A DNA stretch of 64,000 nucleotides from Skeletonema tropicum (lineage: Eukaryota; Bacillariophyta; Thalassiosirophyceae; Thalassiosirales; Thalassiosiraceae): the NCBI GenBank assembly GCA_037178625.1, contig CM074130.1, positions 806,001 through 870,000 on the forward strand. Direction: 5' to 3'. The notes below the pieces were generated by a model, which saw only the letters and a program-made list of their open reading frames with translations, ran no database searches and was not told the DNA's origin. This document shows positions 10,971 through 20,509 of this stretch, one piece after another (the first letter of the stretch is position 1; every line of letters starts with the position of its first letter). A program made the translations under genes and the position numbers.

Positions 10971-12416
10971 TCAAGCATTACCATCGCCAACTTGTTCCGT
11001 CGGACAGCACGCTTCCTCTTCTTTCTGGACTAATGCACAAGTTTCACTCCCGTTCACTTCTTTTGTTGCTGCCACTTTCACTGATTCACAGGTTAATCCT
11101 CCTGACCTAGGAACCAATATACCTGGATCCGTGATACCCCCCTCGCAAAATTTACATGAGTTCGGATTATCCTTTGGAGGAGTTGATGACGATACAGTTG
11201 CAGTTCGCAACATATCGATAAAACTTTCATCAGAAAACACATCTTGACACAACTTGGGTACGGGAATCAAATCAAAGCATGCATAATCCATCAAATGCAG
11301 TGCACAGAGTGCCCTTGACGTAGCATCCTGTTTGCTCCAAACTCGCTTTGCCGCCGCATAGAATCCTTTTTCGTCTTTTTGTGATGGATGGTCAAACTGT
11401 TTGTGGAAGGGCCTACCGAATTCTTCCTCAAAGCCTGGGCAATTCGTCGCTACTAGATTTGGAAATCTTGCACTGATATTAGAGATGGATGGAAGATAGG
11501 CTACTAACCGCGGTGTATTCACGCCCATGAGAGCTTTTTGTTGTTCAAGAAGCCACAATACTCCCGTTTGGGAAAATGCATGATAGATGTTGGAGGGTGG
11601 AAGAGATGGAAACAATTCAGTTGACGATGCTCCAAATATGAATTCTGCTACATAGCGTTCAAATCTAGCATCAGTTCCATTCTTATACCATTCATAATAT
11701 CGTTGTGACTTATCGTGGTTGTTGACACCATGCGCTCTTCGAAAGGAATCTGTGCTCCTGAACTCAATCTCATTGTATGCAGAGAGAAAATGCTCCACTG
11801 GATCACGCACCGCTGTCACAACACATGTTTGATTCCGCTTTGACAATGGAATTGGTGACCACAACTCACTATAATCTCGATTTCTTTGATCGAAATCCCA
11901 TAGATTATCCTTCTTCCTCGCTACTAGATTTATATTCTTTCGGATATGATCATTCGCTGATTTCCAAATTTTGAGGTAGACCAAATGATGCTCCCCATCC
12001 AACGACGTGTATCCAACGCCACCTTTGCAAAATGTAAAGAAAGCATTGACAAAGTCCATATCTTTTGGAGTGTTTGGAATAGTGTCCATATCGAATCCTA
12101 TTTCTATCCGTGCCTGTGTAAATAATATTGGCCAAATGGAAGGATTCGGTACCTGCTTTGGGCATGACATTTGTTTTATTAGATTCCACCGCTCTTCAGA
12201 TAGTGTTTCATTTTTCATTGAGTCGCTCTGTGTTACGCCATCGATGCCATCCGTAGCGTCATCACCATCGTCGTTGGCCACAACGTCGGTGGATTTTGTG
12301 CAAGCTACATCATCAGTGGGTTTGATGAATTGTGGGGACAAATAGAAATTGACAATCACCACCAAAGCTGCACAGAACACGGAGAGAAGAATTTTAGACA
12401 GAGGAATCCCATTCAT
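10971..12416 (-). CDS. Type II membrane sulfotransferase-like protein
   Basis: A 481-residue single-exon protein has a short cytosolic N-terminus and one membrane segment (about residues 8-28), then an acidic stem and a lumenal domain: the layout of Golgi carbohydrate sulfotransferases. The PAPS-binding motifs are recognisable: a 5'-phosphosulfate loop-like 'KIWKSANDHIRKN' near 149-161 and a 3'-phosphate motif 'VRDPVEHFLSAYNE' near 203-216. It probably transfers sulfate to a secreted polysaccharide or glycoprotein, but the acceptor is unknown. It is convergent with the P450, only about 50 bp between stop codons. Another glycan-modifying enzyme with an RDP motif is the alternative. Confidence 0.7.
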   Translation of the reverse strand: MNGIPLSKILLSVFCAALVVIVNFYLSPQFIKPTDDVACTKSTDVVANDDGDDATDGIDGVTQSDSMKNETLSEERWNLIKQMSCPKQVPNPSIWPILFTQARIEIGFDMDTIPNTPKDMDFVNAFFTFCKGGVGYTSLDGEHHLVYLKIWKSANDHIRKNINLVARKKDNLWDFDQRNRDYSELWSPIPLSKRNQTCVVTAVRDPVEHFLSAYNEIEFRSTDSFRRAHGVNNHDKSQRYYEWYKNGTDARFERYVAEFIFGASSTELFPSLPPSNIYHAFSQTGVLWLLEQQKALMGVNTPRLVAYLPSISNISARFPNLVATNCPGFEEEFGRPFHKQFDHPSQKDEKGFYAAAKRVWSKQDATSRALCALHLMDYACFDLIPVPKLCQDVFSDESFIDMLRTATVSSSTPPKDNPNSCKFCEGGITDPGILVPRSGGLTCESVKVAATKEVNGSETCALVQKEEEACCPTEQVGDGNA

Positions 12417-12858
12417 TATGATTTGTGTTCCTATAAGTTCTATCTCTCTACCTAATGATCCACCAAGCTGTTACAACCATGATCATTACTCATTATACGT
12501 ATTATCATTTGGATTTTGGGGAGGTAGGTTTTAGGTTATTTGGTACGCACGTTTGTTAGTGGAGGATGAATGAAGATGGCTGGCTAATCGTGAGTCGTGA
12601 GTCGCGAGTCGACCTTTCGATGAGGCTGGGAAGATTAGCTTTAGCAAGGTTGTATGTCATTACATACTCTTTCGTCTGGTTGCCATTACATATTTGTAGA
12701 GGCCAGCCTCCTATGCTAATTGTAACCAACGCTCTGCTATTGCATTCCATAAGCAATTAAGCTGCAGCGACTACGAAACAAGATATGATTTGTGGCTACA
12801 GGAAAAATTGCGAACGAACAAAAGGCCTTGCTTGTTTCGGAGATAACAATGACTTCAA
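12417..12858. other. Intergenic region upstream of the sulfotransferase gene
   Basis: No gene was seen. It holds the promoter side of the sulfotransferase and the 3' side of the AP2-family pseudogene. Near 12587-12611 there is a small repeat of 'gtgagtcg'. A 26-bp block shared with the promoter region of the intact AP2-family gene is listed separately. Confidence 0.5.
12527..12552 (-). promoter_or_regulatory. Shared upstream block, copy 1
   Basis: The block 'ggttttaggttatttg' followed by two variable bases and 'acgcacgt' lies 111 bp upstream of the sulfotransferase ATG. The same block with 24 of 26 bases identical lies 138 bp upstream of the AP2-family ATG at 17766, in the same orientation relative to the gene. 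Surrounding sequence is not similar, which favours a functional motif or a tiny dispersed repeat. Confidence 0.35.
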
Positions 12859-14611
12859 TTATACAGCTACAAAATCAATCGATTCCTCTGACGCAGTCAC
12901 GGCTGCTTCCTTTTCCTTCTTCTTCTTCGGTGGTTCTCCCCCCTTATCAACATAGAAACGAGCACGAGCGTAAATCCCTGCAGCCTCCTCCTTCGTATCA
13001 AATGTTCCCAAAGTCTTTCCATTCAATCTTGCCTCCCATCTTCTCTTATTTTCCTTCACCCCCTTGAAGCCAGACTTGTTCGTGTCGCTATGTATCAACG
13101 GTTGATCAGGGACATCCTTTAGATCTAGCCCTCCATATGATGTATAGCCTCTTTTTGGCTTGTATTTGAATACTGCTCGTGCGTAGTCAGCAGCGGCTTC
13201 CTCTTCAGTTTCATAATAACCAATAGACCGCACTCTTCCTTTTATCATTATTTGTGCCTTCCACTTCTTCATTCCTTTCTCGAAGTATATACCGGTATAT
13301 TTCGACGATCCCTCCCTGACATTCCTTCTCCGTGTATTGTCGCTGTATTCCTTGCTGTGCGATAAAGCATTTTTGAGTATGAGCGGCTGTGGAAGAACAT
13401 CTGTCAGGTCAATGATGAATTTGTTCTGCTGTCGACTCCTGTCATTTGTTTTGTACTTGAATAACGCACGAGCATAATCATTTGCGGCATCCTCCTCATT
13501 ATCGTAACAGCCAATCCTCTGTTGCTTTCCGTCAATGGTGATTTGAGCTACCCATTTCTTCGTCGCTTTAACAAAAGAAACTCCAGTGTATTTTGATGTC
13601 CTTTCTTTCTTGCGATCAGCACTCCTACGTATCGGGGGTTGTGAGGGGACATCACTCAAATCAATGACGAGGGATTGTCCCACCCTCGCTTTGTCTAGTT
13701 CTTTCTGTTCCTTCTCTCTATCTATTGCCGCTTTATCTCTGTACGTCACTAATGCATTAGCATAGTCAACTGAAGCTTCCTCCTCATTATCATTGTGGCC
13801 AACATGTCGCTGCTTTCCCTCAACAAAGACTTGCGTCTGCCCAATATTCATCTGCTTATCAAAGCAGAATTTCGAAGCGCCGTCATTGGTGTGGCCAGCC
13901 CTTTTAGGGATTGGTGGCTGTGGTGGAACATCTGTTAGATCAATGACAAACGCATTCATCCTCTTGCGCTTTTTCGTACCGTTGCCGTTGATTGAATACC
14001 CAGATGGATGAGCACGTATCACCTTTGTTTCATGATTCTCATAATTCAGTGAAGAATGCATATCGCAAAGTCTGTCATATGTAGTAGCAAAGCTGATACA
14101 ACCTCGAAAACGACACAGTCGAATATCTTCTTCATCGTCCTCCTCCAAAGATGAAGAATCATCATCATCAGATAATACTCCCCCTTCTCCTGATGCATCC
14201 AGCATAGTCCGCCCCTCTTCTCCAAATTCGCCTTGTTGATACATCCCCTCCGCCGACACAACTGCACCAAACCGCCGTGATCGGGACACAAACCCAACAG
14301 AATGCCTTTGTTATTGCATCCGGAATATTTACATGTCACATCTCGTGCTAGTGCACAATGCATCCAGCAGAGAGGCGAGGGATGCTGTACACGTCTGGTG
14401 CAGCTAGGATGATTGCAAAGCAGTGCTTTAGGCTTCTGATTCGCTTGTGTCTTGGTTAAGTTGTTATCGTCGTTGTTGTTGAGTGAATCTACAACTGCCA
14501 CCGCCACAGCCGCCGATGAATGTTTTTTCATCTTGAGCTGTGCTCGGTGCTACGGCTTCTTTTCGTGTGTGATGAGATGCGTATGACTCTCCGTGTCACC
14601 ATCCTTATTCA
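12859..14611 (-). pseudogene. AP2-domain and zinc-cluster protein, frame-broken paralogue
   Basis: This is a shorter tandem paralogue of the gene at 15586-17766. The ancestral start 'MVTRRVIRIS' is present at 14611, but a two-base deletion soon after destroys the frame. A second frame from 14531 reads the Cys/His-rich cluster 'CNHPSC...CWMH...CKYSGC...CRRRGC', and a one-base deletion near 14172 (compared with the paralogue around 17320) moves the rest into a third frame. That third frame (14289-12859) contains four 'IDLTD/IDLSD'-led modules with AP2-like domains, the first degenerate, the last ending 'AAGIYARARFY'. It could still yield a shortened AP2-only protein, or the breaks could be assembly errors. 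Confidence 0.7.
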
Positions 14612-14673
14612 AAAACCATTACAATTAGTCGCTGGGCAAGATAAAGTTTGTAGCTCGCTAGCTGCGTAGTGAT

Positions 14674-14842
14674 TAGCCATCAGGGGGAAAAGCGCCTCTT
14701 GAGCTCAGATCGGCCTGTTTTTAGCGCAGGCGCTTAAAAGGCAAAAAGCCACGTAGAAAGCTAGAAACATCTATGTAGGAATTAGTACGGTGTTTGGTCT
14801 CAGAATCAGCTTGTTTTAAGCCGCTTTTTCCCCTGATGGCTA
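14674..14842. mobile_element. MITE with 8-bp target duplication
   Basis: A 169-bp element has terminal inverted repeats of about 21 bp beginning 'TAGCCATCAGGGG' and one mismatch. It is flanked on both sides by the perfect 8-bp direct repeat 'gtagtgat' (14666-14673 and 14843-14850). The 8-bp duplication points to the hAT superfamily or another 8-bp group. No coding capacity. It lies in the upstream region of the broken AP2-family gene. Confidence 0.8.
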
Positions 14843-14850
14843 GTAGTGAT

Positions 14851-15585
14851 GGCTCCTGCCATGGTCCGGGCGGTACTTAGGCTTATTAGTTACTCCTATT
14901 AGGTGTCGGTGGTCGGTGGTGGCTGATAACACGACGGTTTACGGCTACCGTTAGCATCTCTGAGACAAGTCCTAAGATGTAACGATTACAAATGACGAAA
15001 TTGAAATTGCTGTTAGGTTTCATGTGTCTTACTACTGTAATGTGATAAAAAGAAGGAAAATAACGGACAATTTACGCGAGGCGTGAACCGTCGTGGATAT
15101 AACAGAAATTCAACGGTTCGTTGACGGTATCCAAGCTAGGAGTAGCTAGCTTCGGTAGAAGATTAGAGCTGTATGGTGGTGATGGATAGAGGGAGTCCAT
15201 TGCAACTCAACGAAGCTTGCTGCTGCCGCACACAATTGTAGTTGATAGATAGATAGATAGATTATTTTAGTTGCTACTCTCTAGGCACTAGTGCCAGTAG
15301 AGAAAGGTGAACTTAAACCAGGAGGAGATCGGGCTTGATAGTCGTTCGTTTGTGTGTGGAAAATCGTGAGTTTGAGTGTGAGTCTCGAGAGGCTTCTTGG
15401 AGAGACATCGTGGCTTGCATGCAGTTTGACAAGTTGGTGTAGGACTCCTTCATTCTACAATATCCACAAATAACGCAGAACACAATTGCCTGGTGCTGGT
15501 GAGATTTGAAGCGACAAACAACGTGAAGACGTTGTGTCTGACTGGAGGGAGTATTGTGGTCAAATAATTCTCCGCTATCGTCCAA
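14851..15585. other. Intergenic, no gene recognised
   Basis: This stretch separates the two AP2-family genes. It contains a GATA-type microsatellite ('gatagatagata') near 15247 and no convincing open frame. A 90-codon minus-strand frame at 15313-15585 ends just before the stop of the AP2 gene, has no recognisable motif, and is more likely 3' untranslated sequence. Confidence 0.4.
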
Positions 15586-17766
15586 TTATATGGTGACTTC
15601 TACATCATTCGATTCGTCAGGCATAGTTGAAGCTGCTCTCTGTTCCTTCTTTTTTGATCGCTTCTCTCTCTTTTCAGCACTATAAGCGTGAATCCCTGCA
15701 GCAGCATCTTTTGTATCAAACGTTCCCAGAGTCTCCACATCTAAACTTGCCTTAAAGCCAGACTTGGCTTTTTCATTATTTCTCAACAGTTGGTCAGGAA
15801 TATCTTTTGTATCCAACTGTCTGGAATTTGATGCATAGTCTTTTGGGGGCTTTTTGGGTTTGCATTTGAATGCTGCCCGTGCGTAGTCAGCAGCGGCTTC
15901 CTCTTCGTTATCATAATAGCCAATCCTCCGTTGCTTTCCGTTGATGGTGATTTGCGCAACCCATTTATGATTTGTTTTATCAAAAAAAACTCCGGTGTAT
16001 TTCGATGCTCCTTCCTTAATGCGGCCGGCGCTTTTTGGGATAGGTGGCTGTTGAGGAACATCAGTGAAATCATTTACAAGTAGCGAGCGATTCACCATTG
16101 GAGCTTCTTTACCTTTGTACTTGACCACTGCACGAGCATAATCAATTGCAGCTTCCTCCTCGTTATCATAATAACCGATGCGATTTTGTTTGCCGTTGAT
16201 CATGATTTGTGCAATCCATTTTTTCATCTGTTTGACGAAGCTGACTCCGGTGTATTTCGAAGCCCCTTCTTTCACACGACCGGAACTTTTGAGTATTGGA
16301 GGTTGTGAAGGGACATCACTCAAATCAATCACGAGCGGGCATTGTACGTCTAGTTTTTTTTGTTTCTTCGCTCTTGCTTGCACTTTGTACTTGAATGACG
16401 CGCGAGCATAGTCTACAGCGGCTTCCTTTTCACTAACATACGACCCGATGCGATTTTGTTTGCCGTCGATCATGATTTGCGCAACCCATTTCTTCGTCGC
16501 TTTTTCGAACCAAACTCCAGTGTATTTCGAAGCCCCTTCTTTCACACGACCAGAACTTTTAAGTATTGGAGGTTGTGTAGGGGTATCACTCAAATCCACA
16601 AATATAGGAGCTTGCCCTTTGTACTTGACCAATGCACGGGCATAGTCAATTGCGGCTTCCTCCTCACTAACATACGACCCGATGCGACTTAGCTTGCCAT
16701 CAATCATGATTTGAGCTACCCATTTATGACTTCTTTTATCCAAATGAACTCCAATGTATTTCGAAGCCCCTTCTTTAATACGACCTGAACTTTTAAGTAT
16801 TGGGGGTTGTGTAGGGGTATCACTCAAATCAATCACAAGGGAACTTTGCATACGACTATCGTCTAGAGCTCCTTGACCTTTATACTTGAATAACGCACGA
16901 GCATAGTCAACTGCAGCTTCCTCCTCGTCATCATAATGGCCAATGAATCGCTGCTTCTTGTCGATGGTGATTTTTACCGCCCATTTGTTTATATTTCTAC
17001 TTCTATCGAAAAAAACTCCTGTATATTTCGAAGCGCCGCCCTTAATATGTTTGAAACTTTTGGGGATTGGTGGCTGTGGTGGAACATCTGTTAGATCAAT
17101 GACAAACTCATTCATCCTCTGGCGCTTCCCCTCATCGTTTTCGCTCGAATGCTCTGAGGCATAAACTCGTTTCTTACTCATTTCACTAGTGCCATGATTT
17201 GGTGCATGCATGTCGCAGAGTCCGTCATCTGTAGTAGCAAAGCTGATACAACCTCGAAAACGACACAGTCGAATACTTTCTTCATCGTCCTCCTCCTCCG
17301 AAGATGAAGAATCATCATCATGATCATACTCCCCCTTCTCCTGATGCATCCAGCATAGTCCGCCCCTCTTCTCCAAATTCGCCTTGTTGATACATCCCCT
17401 CCGCCGACATAACTGCACTAAACCGCCGTGATCGGGACACAAACCCAACAGAATGCCTTTGTTATTGCATCCGGAGAATTTGCATGTCACATCTCGTGCT
17501 AGTGCACAATGCATCCAGCAGAGAGGCGAGGGATGCTGTACACGTCTGGTGCAGCTAGGATGATTGCAAAGCAGTGCTTTAGGCTTCTGATTAACTTGTG
17601 TCTTGGTTAAGTTGTTACTGTCGTTGTTGTTGAGTGAATCTACAACTACAACTGCCACTGCCGCCGCCGCCGGTGCCGGTGATGTTTTTTCATCTTGAGC
17701 TGTGCTCGGTGCTACGGCTTCTTTTCGTGGTGGTGGTGAGATGCGTATGACTCTCCGTGTCACCAT
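15586..17766 (-). CDS. Zinc-cluster protein with five AP2 domains and SIM-like linkers
   Basis: An intact single-exon protein of 726 residues. Residues about 66-187 hold repeated Cys/His units ('CNHPSC', 'CWMHC', 'CKFSGC', 'CPDH', 'CRRRGC', 'CWMH', 'CRFRGC', 'CDMH'), resembling the C-C-C-H zinc fingers found in stramenopile WRKY-type proteins. An acidic run lies at 149-163. Then come five AP2/ERF-like domains at about 245-297, 334-385, 414-462, 504-552 and 589-637 with 'SKYTGV', 'KKWVAQI' and 'YDNEEEAAxDYARA' signatures, and a degenerate sixth at 668-697. Each is led by a linker of the type 'VIDLSDxPxQPPI'. AP2 domains bind DNA, so this is probably a nuclear transcription factor. 'VIDLTD' resembles a SUMO-interacting motif; that role is inference. 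Confidence 0.85.
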   Translation of the reverse strand: MVTRRVIRISPPPRKEAVAPSTAQDEKTSPAPAAAAVAVVVVDSLNNNDSNNLTKTQVNQKPKALLCNHPSCTRRVQHPSPLCWMHCALARDVTCKFSGCNNKGILLGLCPDHGGLVQLCRRRGCINKANLEKRGGLCWMHQEKGEYDHDDDSSSSEEEDDEESIRLCRFRGCISFATTDDGLCDMHAPNHGTSEMSKKRVYASEHSSENDEGKRQRMNEFVIDLTDVPPQPPIPKSFKHIKGGASKYTGVFFDRSRNINKWAVKITIDKKQRFIGHYDDEEEAAVDYARALFKYKGQGALDDSRMQSSLVIDLSDTPTQPPILKSSGRIKEGASKYIGVHLDKRSHKWVAQIMIDGKLSRIGSYVSEEEAAIDYARALVKYKGQAPIFVDLSDTPTQPPILKSSGRVKEGASKYTGVWFEKATKKWVAQIMIDGKQNRIGSYVSEKEAAVDYARASFKYKVQARAKKQKKLDVQCPLVIDLSDVPSQPPILKSSGRVKEGASKYTGVSFVKQMKKWIAQIMINGKQNRIGYYDNEEEAAIDYARAVVKYKGKEAPMVNRSLLVNDFTDVPQQPPIPKSAGRIKEGASKYTGVFFDKTNHKWVAQITINGKQRRIGYYDNEEEAAADYARAAFKCKPKKPPKDYASNSRQLDTKDIPDQLLRNNEKAKSGFKASLDVETLGTFDTKDAAAGIHAYSAEKREKRSKKKEQRAASTMPDESNDVEVTI

Positions 17767-18704
17767 CCTGATTTCTTGATAATATGTCGGTTATAATCAA
17801 AATCCTTCACCAGGCGGATTGGTATGCTATCATGCTACCGCTACCACTTCTTTCAACTTGGTTGTTATGTTGGTGTGTTTGGTGTTTGCGCCGTTATTTG
17901 ATTGGTTTTAGGTTATTTGACACGCACGTGTTTTATGGTTACAGCTCAACACTCCTCTTCTTCACAAAGCACAGGCAGGAACCGTGCTCAAAGCTCCTTC
18001 AGCTTCAACCTTCTAAATATCTACTTATTCCTCCCTTCAATTACAAATCTATCTCCTTTACTGAGTTCTTCTCTGATTCAACACCTCAGGACAAACATCT
18101 TCACTGCTCTTGCAGGAAATAGTCTAGGGCTGTGCCGTGATTGATGATAGCCATGTCCATTTAGCTGAGCGTCAAATCGACCAGACTCCAGCATCCAATT
18201 CCATCCTCCGACCCAGGAAATGCTTTTTGCTGCATTGATTCAATGTTTTTGGGATCGGATTCGAGATCTGACAAGGCGTCCTCCTCCTCTGGGGCAAAGA
18301 GGTGGGGGAAACCACATCAGGCTTAGCGGTAGTATGCTTCCAAGGAGGCCTTCTTCACTCTTCACCCACTCCCCATTCCTCCTATGTAGTGCATACGTCT
18401 CTCTCTCTCACAGGGACATGAGTTTGAGTTGACCGTTGCTTTATCCCGGGAATAGAATGTGGAAAGATGATATGTAATGCAAGGGAATTCTTATGACTTA
18501 CTATTATTTTTCTACGATAACGATCAAAATTGCTGCGCACGGCGGTATCTTCAAATGTACCGTCTATAGATGTACAACCATATTCATATCAATTTGGAAC
18601 CTAGGTAAATGTTGCATTATAGCTACCTAGACATCATTGAACCAACAATTGGAATCTTCGTATGTCGAGGGCAAAACCAAGCAGCGTTTACATCATGTAC
18701 AACC
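17767..18704. other. Intergenic between the AP2-family gene and the ZNG1-type gene
   Basis: No gene was recognised. It contains the promoter side of the AP2-family gene, including the shared block at 17904-17929, and the 3' flank of the COG0523 gene. Open frames at 17784-18144 and 18220-18432 have no recognisable features. Confidence 0.45.
17904..17929 (-). promoter_or_regulatory. Shared upstream block, copy 2
   Basis: This is the second copy of the 26-bp block described upstream of the sulfotransferase, 138 bp before the ATG of the intact AP2-family gene. It ends in 'cacgcacgt', which contains a CACG core of the type bound by bHLH factors. Confidence 0.35.
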
Positions 18705-20187
18705 CTATCTCAATTCAACAATCTTTAGCGTGTCCTTGACGTACGTGTCTACATCGATGGGAGCGTAGACATTGGTCTTATCAGCGTCATCAAGCTCAAT
18801 ACGATAGGCGTTACCATCGTCCCAAGTTTTAATGATTGTACCGTTCGTGTACTCTCCGATGTTAGCCTGGACTTTGTCTCCCACCTTGAAACGGAGCTGA
18901 TCGGTGACGATACAAGCCTGGAAGCAATCCTTCAACCATTGATGATCCAAGTTTTTCCCAATGAAGACGAAAATGTTCTCACGCTCAGCCTCGGGCACAC
19001 CCCACTTCATGTCACTAATATTGCCGTCAAAGAGCATACCAACGCCTTGGAAGATGAACTTTTCTTCAACTCCCTTGATGGCCAAAATACCCTTGTAGCG
19101 ATAAAGGTTAGCTCCATCTTCTTGAATGAGACGTCCAATCCATCTCGATAGCATGTGTTGATTCACGTTTCCTTTGATACGGCATGAAACTGAAGAAACA
19201 GTAGAGTCGTGTTCGTGTTCCTGTGATGGAAAGATTCAGGAGATTGAGTGAGATACACGAAATCAAATAAATTTAGTGAGATACATGAAATCAAATGAAT
19301 TAGTTGGTGGTGAAGAAAGATTAACTCACCTGATCAGGATCAAGGAATTCGGGGTCAAAGTCCAAAACACGCTTCAAATCAAAAGCACGAATATTGAGCA
19401 ATTCCTTTGGAGAGACCTTGGAGTGCAAACAGCGCAGGATGGGCGCAGTGGGGTTCAACTTGCGGACCTCTCCCTCAATTTTCTTCAGCTTGGTCTCATC
19501 GGCCAAGTCTGTCTTGTTCAAAAGGATCTTGTCAGCGAAGCATACTTGCTCCACAGACTCGTTCTCGACTCCTTCGGGCTTCTCCTCGGCAAGCCTGTCG
19601 AGAATCACTTTGGCGTCAACCACAGTGATGACCGAATCCAATGAGTACATGGTAGGAATTTCTGATAAATAATGGAGTACGCAAGAACGCAGCAGGGTCA
19701 ATAAATTTGAACCGAAGATGGCGAGACATACGTGAAAGGACATTAGCAGTAAGCATTTGTCTCTAGGTCTCTAGAGGGTTCACCAGAGTAGTGTTCGATG
19801 CTCGCATACACAAGATATAAACTCACCTTCATCAACAAAAAATGTTTGAACAACAGGAGCCGGATCAGCCAAGCCGGTAGTCTCAATGATAACCCCATCA
19901 AACTTGTCCATCCTCTTGTGCAGCCTCTTGAGAGCCTCCACAAGATCACCTCGAACGGTGCAGCAGATGCACCCGTTCATCACCTCAATCACCTCCTCAT
20001 CGACTGCTTCCGGGATGATCTTCTCGTCGACGCCAATTTCACCAAATTCATTCTCAATGACGGCGAATTTCATGCCATGCGTTTGATCATTGAGGATGTG
20101 GTTGAGGAGGGTGGTCTTCCCTGAACCAAGGAAGCCTGTTAGGACGGTTACTGGGATCTTCTTGGTCTCTTCCATCTTGCGTTTCAT
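18705..20187 (-). CDS. COG0523/CobW-type GTPase, ZNG1-like metallochaperone
   Basis: Three exons: 20187-19827, 19661-19330 and 19220-18705. All junctions are GT-AG and in phase, giving 402 residues. The G3E GTPase fold shows the Walker A 'GFLGSGKTT' (residues 18-26), 'ENEFGEIGVD', the metal-binding CxCC in 'GCICC' (72-76), 'ETTGLADP' and the guanine-specificity 'NKTD'. A CobW C-terminal domain follows ('RIKGNVNQHMLSRWIGRL'). The last 50 or so residues ('FKVGDKVQANIGEYTNGTII...YAPIDVDTYV') form an extra small domain seen in other diatom proteins and absent from most COG0523 members. Members of the ZNG1 branch deliver zinc to client enzymes such as methionine aminopeptidase. The gene is head-to-head with a ZIP transporter, which supports a zinc role; cobalt or another metal remains possible. 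Confidence 0.88.
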
Positions 20188-20509
20188 TGTGGTGATGTGC
20201 GTGGATCTTTGAGAGTTGTGAAATTATAAAATGATTTACAGGACGAAAATACGTAGGGTCTACTACAACTGTACACAATTGACTATGGTGAGGATGTGTG
20301 CGGCGTAGACCCTGTGTATTACAGTGTGGGGACAGTCCCACAGCAAACGGTCTGTCAGGTGAACAGGGAAAGAATCTTGTCGGGCGGTCTGGCCCTCAAA
20401 CAAAGAAAGAATCTCCCTCATTCTTTGTCAGTCGGTTTTTGACACGCTCCACTCACGCCACGCGACGCTGCGCTGCTGTCCCAGCAAAAAATAATGGAGT
20501 GCATAAAAA
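20188..20509. promoter_or_regulatory. Bidirectional promoter region of the zinc gene pair
   Basis: Only 322 bp separate the start codons of the divergent COG0523 GTPase and ZIP transporter genes, so they must share or abut promoter elements. This fits co-regulation by metal status, but I cannot point to a known metal-response element in it. Confidence 0.55.
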
